In this document: piece by piece, positions 1 to 7,444 of the stretch
Numbering within the stretch: the stretch's first letter is position 1
Layout of the letters: every line of letters starts with the position of its first letter
NCBI GenBank assembly: GCA_964439955.1
Contig: CAYTPX010000053.1
Location: forward strand, 1-8,461
Length of the DNA stretch: 8,461 nucleotides
Origin: UBA1794 sp964439955
GTDB lineage: Bacteria; Bacteroidota; Bacteroidia; Bacteroidales; Bacteroidaceae
Direction: 5' to 3'
Position numbers and translations under genes: made by a program
Notes under the pieces: generated by a model
What the model saw: the letters and a program-made list of their open reading frames with translations, nothing else
Database searches by the model: none
What the model was told of the DNA's origin: nothing

Positions 1-64
1 CACTTTGGTTGTCCGATAGGACTGATATTGTCAGAACAAGTCTTGACTATTACACCTAACGGCC

Positions 65-101
65 AAAAGTCCACGGTTCTTTTGTGCGAGCCGTGGATTT
101 T
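65..101. repeat. Inverted repeat overlapping the tamB promoter
   Basis: Perfect 7-base arms TCCACGG (70-76) and CCGTGGA (91-97) flank a 14-base loop. A-run 65-68 and T-run 98-101 can extend pairing past one bulged G at 69. The -33 box of the tamB promoter lies inside the loop. It could be an intrinsic terminator for a gene ending upstream (A-run, GC stem, short T-run) or a binding site for a regulator of tamB. The T-run is short for a strong terminator. The sequence alone does not decide between these. Confidence 0.55.
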
Positions 102-112
102 GTATATCTTTG
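81..112 (+). promoter_or_regulatory. Bacteroidota-type (sigma-ABfr) promoter for tamB-tamL
   Basis: A -33 box TTTG at 81-84 is followed, after exactly 20 bases, by a perfect -7 box TATCTTTG (TAnnTTTG) at 105-112. This matches the Bacteroidota primary sigma factor consensus in sequence and spacing. Transcription would be expected to start roughly at 117-120, giving a leader of about 70 bases before the tamB ATG. The boxes and spacing are seen directly; the start point is inferred. Confidence 0.8.
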
Positions 113-186
113 CATTAATCTTGGCTTGCCTCTTTAGGAAAAAGGGACGGGGGACTCTTATTATGTTGAAGTGAAATCCTATTAAA

Positions 187-3100
187 ATGCCCGTACTTGT
201 CTATATCATCCGTTTCGTACGTTATCTGTTTCGCGTGTTGGTAGGCATCCTTGTGGTGGCAGGCGTTTTGTTTTACCTACCACCGGTACAGGCTTGGTTG
301 AGCGCGAAAGCATGCGAGCTGGCAGAATCGGCTATCGGGATTCCGGTGGAGGTACGCAAACTGCGTATCGTTTTCCCGTTCAATCTGCGCTTGGAGGGAG
401 TGGCCGTGTCCGACCATTCGCTGAAAGTGGAGCATCTGACGCTGAAGACCAGCATCTCCCGCCTGCAGGACGGCAACCTTTCGGTCGACGAGCTGGCTCT
501 GGGGGGGGTACAGATGAGGAGTGGTGACTTGCTGGATGGGGTGGTCTTGGACGGTACTGTCGGTACTGTGCGGGTGAAGGCCAAACGCTGGGACCTCTCC
601 AGCCGTACGCTGCTGGTCAATGATTTGCAGTTGGGCCAGGCAGACGTGCAACTCTCTTTGCGTGACACTTCCGAGGTTTCGCAAGATACGTCTTCTGCTT
701 CTTTCCTGAAAGAGATAACCTTGGTAAAAGGCGGTTTGCGGGATGTGCGTTTTTCCTTGCGGATGCCAGACGGGGGAGTGCGCTTGTTTGCGGATATCGA
801 TACGCTGCTTGTGCGGAGGGCTGAAATCGGTTTGCAAGAAAAGAAGTATAACGTGCGGGAGGTAGCATTGGCTGCCCCAGCTTTGTTCTTTGCTTTGGAA
901 AACGATTCGGTACAGGGCGGGCGTCCGGACAGTTTGTCGCTCTTTTTACGGGGAAGCCGTCTGCTGGCCCGGTCGGTACGGGTGGACTTGGATGAGGGGC
1001 TGTATCATTTGGATGGTTTGCGCTATGCTGCACAGGAAATCGCTTACCATGCCAACCAGAAGCCTCCGCTTGACGGATTTGACCCGGAACATCTCACGTT
1101 GGCTTCAGTCTTTTTAGAGACGGGAGTGCTGGGCATGGAGCGCGGGAAATATGTGGCACGCGTAAACCGGATGAATGTGTGTGAACGGAATGGCATATAT
1201 ATAAATAAGGTGGAAGGTGAGGCTCTTTACCGGGAAGGGGAAGGGCTTGTGGCCGATTTGGTGGTGCAGACGCCCCACTCCCATATAAGGATTAATGGGA
1301 AGCTGCGGGACTATTTGTGGAACGGGGAAGGCATTGATGGGGAATCGATGTTTGTTTATGACATAAAGGTGGGGTATCGGGATATGCGCATGCTCTCTTC
1401 TTTGTTCATGGGGATGCCCGGCGGTAGCCTACCGGCACGCGATTTGCTGGCGGGCGGGCGCATGACGGGCAAGGGGCGCGTATTGACCTTGCATGGGACG
1501 GAGGCGCTTCTTCCCGGGGTTTTCCGTCTTTCGGCAAACGGGTCTTTTGATTTTGAGAAAGAAGCTGTCTCTGGCAATCTTCTTACGGAAGGGACGGACT
1601 TGAATCGTTTGCTCCCTTGGATGATGGGGCAGGGTGATGAAGGCCAAGAAGCCGGGGGAGGACTACGTTTCCCGCGGGACTTACGCCTTCAGGCTGGCGT
1701 GCAGGGTAGGGGCGACAACTATAAATTAGTAGCGGAACTCACCGATTCGATTGGGAAAGTGGGTCTGGAGGGTGCATATAACGCACGCACTGAAAGCTAC
1801 GATGCGCGGCTTGTACTCGACAGTTTGTGGGTGAACAATTATTATGCCCTCGATTCGGTGACGGATGTTTCCGCAGAACTCCAGTTGAGTGGGCGCGGTA
1901 CGGATTTTTATGACTCCCGTACACAAATGGCGCTTGACTTCTCGTTGAAACGCATCGGTTTTCATCGCGGGCAGTTGCGTTCCATCTGTTCGCAAGCACA
2001 GCTTGAGAACAACCAGGTGCATGTGGAACTGGAAGCAAATAACCTTTTGCTGAATATGGATGCCCAGTTGGATGCCCAATTATACCGGGCGAAACCCATC
2101 GTGGCCGACCTCTCCCTTGATATTTGGGATGCCGACCTGAAGGCAGTGGGGCTTGTCAATGAAAATCCCGACCAGCCGTTCGGGGTGTCATTGAATGCCC
2201 GTTTGGAGGAAGACATGACTTCCGTGGCCTTACAAACGGGTGATTTTTCTTTCTTCTTCGACGGGAGAAGTCATTTTTCGCTATTGCAGAAACAAATAAC
2301 GGAGCTTGCGGCCTTGTTGCAGACGCAACTGGCTGAACGAGATCCGGATCAAGGCGAATTGAAAAAACTCTTTCCGGAGGCGCAGCTTTTATTCCGCGCT
2401 GGTGGAAACAATATCATCAATTATATCCTCAAAGAACGTACCTCCCTTTCTCCAGGGAAAGTCGGTCTCCAGTTGAAGACTTCGCCAGAGACGGGAATCT
2501 CGGGTGAGGGATATTGCTATGCCCTACAGGCTGCCGAAGAGTTTACCTTGGATACGTTGTTGCTCCGGATAGTGCAAGATTCCTTGGGGATTGGGATTTT
2601 TACGTCTTTCGTGAACTCTCCGGACAACCCCTCTTATTCTTTCCGGGCGCAACTTAATACATTGTTGAGCGACCATGAGGGGAAGGTGCGCGTTTATATG
2701 CGCGACAGTGAAGGAAACGTAGGCGTAAACCTTGGGTTGCACGGGCGGATGCAGGGAAACGGCTACCATGTCTCGTTCTACCCCAATGAGCCGATTGTCG
2801 CATTTCGGCAGATGCAGCTAAACCGCGACAATGAGATTTGGATTCGTCAAGAAGATGGACGTATTTTCGCCGACGTGCGGATGCGGGAAACGGATGGGGG
2901 AAATTCTGCAATCTCGATAACCTCGAACGATTCGACGCAGGCCGAGCAGGATTTGTCATTCAGCGTGGCTCATGTAGATGTGGCCGATGTGGTCCGTTCG
3001 TTTCCTTTTTTGCCGGATATAGGAGGTATTTTGGACGCCACGGTATCCATAAGGAAGCGAAACCGTCTTCGTTTCTCGATAGATTCGCGCTTGCAGGACG

Positions 3101-4884
3101 GATTGTTCAATGGCATGGATTTGGGAGATATAGCCTTCCGTGGCGGATACATGCCGGACTCGTTGTTCGATACGCACTCCGTAGCGGCACAACTCACGAG
3201 GAATGGGGAACGGATGGTGAGTGTAGCAGCAAAATTCCGAAGCGAAAGTAGCGAATTGCTATCCTCTTTGGTCACGGTGCATGGCATTCCGCTGGAACTC
3301 TTCAATGGCTTTGTCCCAGACTATAAAACGAATTTCTACGGTACATTGGCAGGAGCCCTCAGTGCGGTAGGGACTTTGGAGAATCCGGTGATAAACGGGG
3401 AATTGCATTTCGATTCATCGCACGTCGTGATACCTGCGGCCAGTTTGCATTTGGCTTTAGACACGCAGAAAATCTATGTGCGCGACAATGTGCTGCACTT
3501 CCAGGACTATGGCATTTATGCTTCGGGTGAAGAACCTTTCCGTATAGAAGGGACTGTTAGTGTGGAGGATTTTTCCGCTATGCCTGTGGCCGACCTCACG
3601 TTGGAGGCTGATAATTACCAGCTCATCAACCGGCGGAAACGCGACAGGAATACGCTCTTGCTGGGAAAACTGGTTGTAGGGTTGAATACCACGGTCAAAG
3701 GTCCTCTCGACCACCTGCGGATGCGGGGGAACATGCATATATTGGGGGCGACGGATTTGACTTACATTATGGAAAACTCCCCCTTGACGGTCGAAGACCA
3801 ACTCAATGAACAACTGACTTTCGTGGACTTTTCCGACACGCTTTCTGCCGCCAATCTGCCCGACTCTTTGGCTGCGTTTGCCGCATACCGCCCGTCTACG
3901 CTCGATATGCTGCTGCAACTGACCATCGATCCCACGGTACGAATGCGTGTGGAATTGACGCGGGACGGGGAAAGTTATGTAGATCTCGAGGGAGGGGGAA
4001 ACCTTACTTTGCAGGCTACGCCATTGAACGATTTGAGCCTGAATGGCCGTTATTCGTTGAACAGTGGTAGCTTGAAGTACGCTTTCTCTATGATCCCGCT
4101 CAAGGAGTTTGCTCTCCAGTCCGGAAGTTACGTCGCTTGGAACGGAAACCTGATGAATCCCTCCTTGCACTTGACGGCAGTGGAGACAATACGTTCGACT
4201 GTGACGGACGAAGACAACCAGTCGCGCGGGGTGAACCTCGAGATTTCCATAAACCTCTCGAACACACTGGAAAACTTGAGCGTCTCTTTTGACATTGCAG
4301 CTCCCCAAGACGCGGCAATGCAGGAGGAACTGAACGCCTTGACGGCGGAGGAACGGAGCAAACAGGCGATTACTACGCTGGCTATGGGTACTTATACCGG
4401 TTCTTCTGGGGGCGGACTGCGGGTTAATGACGCTTTGAACTCCTTGTTGCAAAGCCAGATCAATTCCTTGGCAGGAAATGTCTTGAAGAGTACGGATCTT
4501 TCTATCGGGATGAACTCCTATTCCAGCGATGGAACTGGCGGACAGAGCACGGAATACACTTATAAGTTCGCCCGTCGTTTTTGGAACAACCGCATACGTG
4601 TCGTCATCGGAGGGACTATTACGCAGGGGGCCAACACTGCCAACCAGGGCGAGTCCTTCATCGACAATATTTCCATTGAGTACAACATCGACGAGGCGGG
4701 GACAAAATCGGCGCGCATATACTACAATAAGAACTACGAAAGCATACTCGAAGGCGAAATCATCAAGACCGGTGCCGGTTTTGTCTATCGGAAAAAATTG
4801 AATACTTTACGGGAATTGCTGCCTTGGCACAAGTTCCGCAGGAAAGAAAGCGAGGAAACGGAAAATGACGAGAAGCAGGAATAG
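187..4884 (+). CDS. tamB: TamB-like translocation and assembly module protein (DUF490)
   Basis: This encodes the 1565-residue inner-membrane-anchored periplasmic partner of a TamA/TamL outer-membrane barrel. TamB proteins are AsmA-like bridge proteins implicated in outer-membrane protein assembly and phospholipid transport between membranes. One hydrophobic segment (about residues 14-31) after basic residues acts as a signal anchor. Residues about 50-76 resemble the AsmA-like N-terminal motif. A long beta-rich repetitive middle follows. The C-terminal DUF490 domain (about 1120-1537) carries the features I know from Bacteroidales TamB: NPSLHLTAVE near 1324, AEERSKQAI near 1390, FARRFWNNRIRVVIGG from 1461, then ESFIDNISIEYN and KNYESILEGEI up to GAGFVYRKK. 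A lysine/glutamate-rich tail of about 28 residues ends the protein. It is longer than the 1259-residue E. coli TamB, as usual in this phylum. The start is bounded by an in-frame TGA at 172-174 with no other start between. The family is secure; the transported substrate is unknown. Confidence 0.95.
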   Translation: MPVLVYIIRFVRYLFRVLVGILVVAGVLFYLPPVQAWLSAKACELAESAIGIPVEVRKLRIVFPFNLRLEGVAVSDHSLKVEHLTLKTSISRLQDGNLSVDELALGGVQMRSGDLLDGVVLDGTVGTVRVKAKRWDLSSRTLLVNDLQLGQADVQLSLRDTSEVSQDTSSASFLKEITLVKGGLRDVRFSLRMPDGGVRLFADIDTLLVRRAEIGLQEKKYNVREVALAAPALFFALENDSVQGGRPDSLSLFLRGSRLLARSVRVDLDEGLYHLDGLRYAAQEIAYHANQKPPLDGFDPEHLTLASVFLETGVLGMERGKYVARVNRMNVCERNGIYINKVEGEALYREGEGLVADLVVQTPHSHIRINGKLRDYLWNGEGIDGESMFVYDIKVGYRDMRMLSSLFMGMPGGSLPARDLLAGGRMTGKGRVLTLHGTEALLPGVFRLSANGSFDFEKEAVSGNLLTEGTDLNRLLPWMMGQGDEGQEAGGGLRFPRDLRLQAGVQGRGDNYKLVAELTDSIGKVGLEGAYNARTESYDARLVLDSLWVNNYYALDSVTDVSAELQLSGRGTDFYDSRTQMALDFSLKRIGFHRGQLRSICSQAQLENNQVHVELEANNLLLNMDAQLDAQLYRAKPIVADLSLDIWDADLKAVGLVNENPDQPFGVSLNARLEEDMTSVALQTGDFSFFFDGRSHFSLLQKQITELAALLQTQLAERDPDQGELKKLFPEAQLLFRAGGNNIINYILKERTSLSPGKVGLQLKTSPETGISGEGYCYALQAAEEFTLDTLLLRIVQDSLGIGIFTSFVNSPDNPSYSFRAQLNTLLSDHEGKVRVYMRDSEGNVGVNLGLHGRMQGNGYHVSFYPNEPIVAFRQMQLNRDNEIWIRQEDGRIFADVRMRETDGGNSAISITSNDSTQAEQDLSFSVAHVDVADVVRSFPFLPDIGGILDATVSIRKRNRLRFSIDSRLQDGLFNGMDLGDIAFRGGYMPDSLFDTHSVAAQLTRNGERMVSVAAKFRSESSELLSSLVTVHGIPLELFNGFVPDYKTNFYGTLAGALSAVGTLENPVINGELHFDSSHVVIPAASLHLALDTQKIYVRDNVLHFQDYGIYASGEEPFRIEGTVSVEDFSAMPVADLTLEADNYQLINRRKRDRNTLLLGKLVVGLNTTVKGPLDHLRMRGNMHILGATDLTYIMENSPLTVEDQLNEQLTFVDFSDTLSAANLPDSLAAFAAYRPSTLDMLLQLTIDPTVRMRVELTRDGESYVDLEGGGNLTLQATPLNDLSLNGRYSLNSGSLKYAFSMIPLKEFALQSGSYVAWNGNLMNPSLHLTAVETIRSTVTDEDNQSRGVNLEISINLSNTLENLSVSFDIAAPQDAAMQEELNALTAEERSKQAITTLAMGTYTGSSGGGLRVNDALNSLLQSQINSLAGNVLKSTDLSIGMNSYSSDGTGGQSTEYTYKFARRFWNNRIRVVIGGTITQGANTANQGESFIDNISIEYNIDEAGTKSARIYYNKNYESILEGEIIKTGAGFVYRKKLNTLRELLPWHKFRRKESEETENDEKQE
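501..508 (+). repeat. G8 homopolymer tract inside tamB
   Basis: Eight consecutive G residues lie within the codons for L-G-G-V at about TamB residues 105-108. A one-base slip would shift the frame and truncate TamB near its N-terminus. Such tracts are known contingency sites in some bacteria and also common sequencing-error sites. The present frame is intact. Confidence 0.9.
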
Positions 4885-7315
4885 GAAAAAAACTTGCCGC
4901 TTTTTAGGGAAAGCCTTGCCACTTTTGGGGAAGGTGCTTGCTGCTTTTCAGGAGACGATGGGCTGCGGGAAGAAGTGCAGGTGGCCATTGGGGAGGTGGC
5001 GGGGAGACGCCGCCCGTGCTTTGGCGCATATTGGCCTGGTGTTTTCCTTGCTGTTCATGGCGGGCGGATGCTCCACGACGCGCAACCTCCCGGAGGGGGA
5101 AATCCTTTATACGGGCGTGAAGAAGATAGTAGTGTCCGATGCAGCCGGAGTTTCGTCGAGCGTAGCCGATGATGCCCTTGCCGAGGCAAAGGCGGCAGTC
5201 AGCGTATCCCCCAACAATTCCTTCTTTGGCAGTTCCTCGATACGCATCCCGCTGCCGATAGGGTTGTGGGTGTATAACTCGTTTGCCAAGTACAAGAAGG
5301 GGATTGGACGGTGGATTTTCCGTCATTTTGCCGCCGACCCGGTGTTCATCTCTTCGGTCAATCCGGAAGTGCGCACTAGGGCAGCGACCAATTTGTTGCA
5401 CGATTACGGCTTTTTCCGGGGGGAAGTCACGTTCGATACAGTACCGGCGGGCTACCGTAAGGCCAAGCTCGCCTATGAGATAACCCTCGGCCCGGCCTAT
5501 TATATCGATACGGTCATGTATCATTCCTCCAGCCCGGGAATCGATAGCCTGTTGCAGAAAAACCGTCCGGCCAGCTATCTGAGGCAGGGTTCGCTCTTTA
5601 GTGTCGAGAATGTGGTGAGTGAGCGGCAGCGGATTCAGACGCTGTTACGCAACAGGGGGTATTACTTCTTCGAGTCTTCGTCCTTGAAGTTTGAGGCCGA
5701 CACGGTGCATGGTGCAGGGAAAATCGGATTGCGCATATCCACCGTGCCTGGTATCCCCCGGAGGGTGGGCACGCCGTGGACCATCGGGCGGCGCGGCGTC
5801 AACCTTTACCGTTTCCCGGGAGAAAACCTGACCGATTCGGTAATATACGAGGATTTGACCATACGTTTCGCAAAATCGCTCGAGATGAGGCCTTCCGTCC
5901 TTTATTCCAATTTTCGCCTGCTCCCCGGGCAATTATACACGGAATGGCGGCACGAGTTGCTTTCCAACCGTTTCTCGCGGTTGAATACGTTTCAGACTTT
6001 GAACGTTGGCTATTTGCCAGACTCAATAGGGCATAATTGCTTGGACGTAACGGTCGAAGGGATATATGACGCTCCTTATGATGCGGTGTTTGAGGCGGAC
6101 TTTACCTCGAAGAGCAACAACCAGATGGGGCCGGGCGTGGCATTTACGGTGACAAGGAAAAACGTCTTTGGCGGCGGTGAGTCGCTGTCGTTGAAGCTGG
6201 AGGGAGGCTATGAGTGGCAAACCGGTGGCGCCTCTTCACCGGGCGACAATTCCTTGATTAATTCCTGGGAAGTGGGTACTTCGCTCTCGCTCTCTTATCC
6301 CCGGTTGCTTTTGCCCGGCGAATCGAAACGGGAAAGGCGCTTCACGCAATCGACCGACTTGAAGCTCTTCCTCACCTGCTATAACAGGGCGAATTACTTC
6401 CGCATGCTTTCCTTTGGGGGAGAAATATCCTATCAGTTCCAGAGTTCCCCGGTCTTGAAGCATACGGTCACGCCGTTTAGCCTGACGTTCAATACCATCC
6501 GTGCCAGTACCCCTTTGTTTGACTCTGTACGGGCGGCAAACCCGGTACTGGATTTGAGTTTGCGCAACCAGTTTATCCCGGCCATGAAATACAGTGTCAC
6601 TTTCGACAATTCGGGTACCAACCATCGCAATAAACTTTGGTGGCAACTGAACTTCTCTTCGGCGGGCAATCTGACGTCATTGATATATAGGAGCTTTGGG
6701 GAACGGTTTGATGAGGAGAAACAGCTTCTGGGCGCAGCTTTTGCCCAGTTCTTGAAATTCTCGGCCGAAGGGCGCTACAACATAAAAGTCAACAATGCCC
6801 AAAATCTTGTTTTCCGCCTCTATGCGGGCATAATTTATTCCTATGGGAACAGCCAAGTGGCTCCTTATAGCGAGCAATTTTATATAGGTGGGGCCAACAG
6901 CTTGCGGGCATTTACCATCCGTTCAATAGGCCCTGGCGCATATACGCCCGACCCGGATAATGAATATTCTTATATGGACCAAGCGGGTGACATCAAGTTT
7001 GAGTCCAATGTGGAGTACCGTTTCCGGCTTCTGGGTTCGCTGCATGGGGCGCTTTTTATTGATGCGGGCAATGTGTGGCTCTTGCGCGAAGATGCTTCCC
7101 GCCCGAATGCCACGCTTTCAGCCGGGCGTTTCTGGAAGGATTTGGCGCTCGATGCTGGTGTGGGGCTACGTTATGACTTGGATTTCTTGGTGTTGCGGTT
7201 GGATGCGGGTTATGCGTTGCATGCTCCCTACCAAACGGATTATTCCGGCTACTTCAACATGCGGAAATTTACCGACGCCGTGGGTTTGCAGCTGGCCATA
7301 GGTTATCCGTTCTGA
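4865..7315 (+). CDS. tamL: TamL: lipoprotein TamA-like outer-membrane barrel (Omp85 family)
   Basis: This encodes the outer-membrane component that pairs with TamB. With the 4865 start it has 816 residues. A hydrophobic stretch (about 55-65) ends in MAGGC, a lipobox with the lipidated cysteine at 69. The residues after it, STTRNLPEGE, are typical of Bacteroidota TamL. Residues about 75-400 form POTRA-like repeats, including NNSFFGS, PLPIGLWVYN and NLLHDYGFFRGEV, all familiar from Bacteroidales homologues. The barrel covers about 405-816 and starts with the TRKNVFGGGESL region. It has the Omp85 loop-6 signature as GGANSLRAF (LRAF at 680-683, replacing the classical VRGF) and ends in an aromatic beta-signal, AIGYPF. 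The 20-base overlap with tamB implies co-transcription and probable translational coupling. The first 68 residues make an odd, long, basic leader, so the start may be ATG 4958 or TTG 4988. Identity is secure; the start is not. Confidence 0.94.
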   Translation: MTRSRNRKKTCRFLGKALPLLGKVLAAFQETMGCGKKCRWPLGRWRGDAARALAHIGLVFSLLFMAGGCSTTRNLPEGEILYTGVKKIVVSDAAGVSSSVADDALAEAKAAVSVSPNNSFFGSSSIRIPLPIGLWVYNSFAKYKKGIGRWIFRHFAADPVFISSVNPEVRTRAATNLLHDYGFFRGEVTFDTVPAGYRKAKLAYEITLGPAYYIDTVMYHSSSPGIDSLLQKNRPASYLRQGSLFSVENVVSERQRIQTLLRNRGYYFFESSSLKFEADTVHGAGKIGLRISTVPGIPRRVGTPWTIGRRGVNLYRFPGENLTDSVIYEDLTIRFAKSLEMRPSVLYSNFRLLPGQLYTEWRHELLSNRFSRLNTFQTLNVGYLPDSIGHNCLDVTVEGIYDAPYDAVFEADFTSKSNNQMGPGVAFTVTRKNVFGGGESLSLKLEGGYEWQTGGASSPGDNSLINSWEVGTSLSLSYPRLLLPGESKRERRFTQSTDLKLFLTCYNRANYFRMLSFGGEISYQFQSSPVLKHTVTPFSLTFNTIRASTPLFDSVRAANPVLDLSLRNQFIPAMKYSVTFDNSGTNHRNKLWWQLNFSSAGNLTSLIYRSFGERFDEEKQLLGAAFAQFLKFSAEGRYNIKVNNAQNLVFRLYAGIIYSYGNSQVAPYSEQFYIGGANSLRAFTIRSIGPGAYTPDPDNEYSYMDQAGDIKFESNVEYRFRLLGSLHGALFIDAGNVWLLREDASRPNATLSAGRFWKDLALDAGVGLRYDLDFLVLRLDAGYALHAPYQTDYSGYFNMRKFTDAVGLQLAIGYPF
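4951..4960 (+). promoter_or_regulatory. Alternative tamL start with GGAG upstream
   Basis: ATG at 4958-4960 (residue 32 of the longer form) follows GGAG at 4951-4954 with a 3-base gap. Starting here would give a 37-residue lipoprotein signal peptide, closer to normal than 68. The spacing is short for a Shine-Dalgarno site, and Bacteroidota depend little on such sites, so this is only a candidate. TTG 4988 would give a 27-residue peptide beginning MGRWRGDAAR and is also possible. Confidence 0.4.
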
Positions 7316-7444
7316 TTTATGGCACACGGGTGAAAAAAAGCCTCGCTCTCCTAAATAAGTGACGTATAAAAACACTATTTTTGTCGCAACAAAGAAACAG
7401 ACATTGAGGATAAGGACCTTTAATGACTAAAAACTATATATTGC
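7316..7444. other. Intergenic region between tamL and the nucleotidyltransferase gene
   Basis: This 129-base gap has no supported gene. An imperfect AT-rich inverted repeat, AAATAAGTG (7353-7361) against CACTATTT (7373-7380), runs into a T-tract. It might be a weak terminator for tamB-tamL. A short ATG frame from 7423 overlaps the next gene out of frame for 26 codons and looks like chance. An in-frame TGA at 7424-7426 bounds the next gene's start. Confidence 0.55.
7376..7383 (+). promoter_or_regulatory. Possible -7 promoter box for the nucleotidyltransferase gene
   Basis: TATTTTTG matches TAnnTTTG and lies 61 bases before the ATG at 7445. No TTTG is found 19-21 bases upstream, so only half of the Bacteroidota consensus is present. 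The box also overlaps the right arm and T-tract of a weak hairpin. The gene may have its own weak promoter or may be read through from tamL. Confidence 0.35.

Larger units (their letters stand above)
1..186. other. Upstream intergenic region of tamB
   Basis: No gene can be supported here. The frame in register with tamB is open from base 1 to a TGA at 172-174. It has no recognisable protein and its only in-frame ATG (163-165) is followed by two codons and the stop. Another + frame is open only to a TAA at 57-59, so the tail of an upstream gene cannot be excluded. The minus strand has no convincing start. In Bacteroidales tamB often lies next to a divergently transcribed tsaD; if so here, tsaD starts outside the window. 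The region does hold a good promoter (81-112) and an inverted repeat (65-101), listed separately. Confidence 0.6.

Noticed and set aside
1..174. Open frame running from the window edge to TGA 172-174
   Set aside because: It spans the strong promoter and the inverted repeat and resembles no known protein; 57 open codons without a start is compatible with chance.
163..174. Three-codon upstream reading frame before tamB
   Set aside because: Too short to support; it is useful only because its TGA limits the tamB start.
3457..4452. 331-codon open frame on the minus strand inside tamB
   Set aside because: It lies fully antisense to the strongly conserved TamB C-terminal region, shows no recognisable domain, and has low-complexity basic/His/Gln-rich composition typical of antisense frames.
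4904..5524. 206-codon minus-strand open frame inside tamL
   Set aside because: It is antisense to the conserved TamL N-terminal region and has no domain or promoter evidence.
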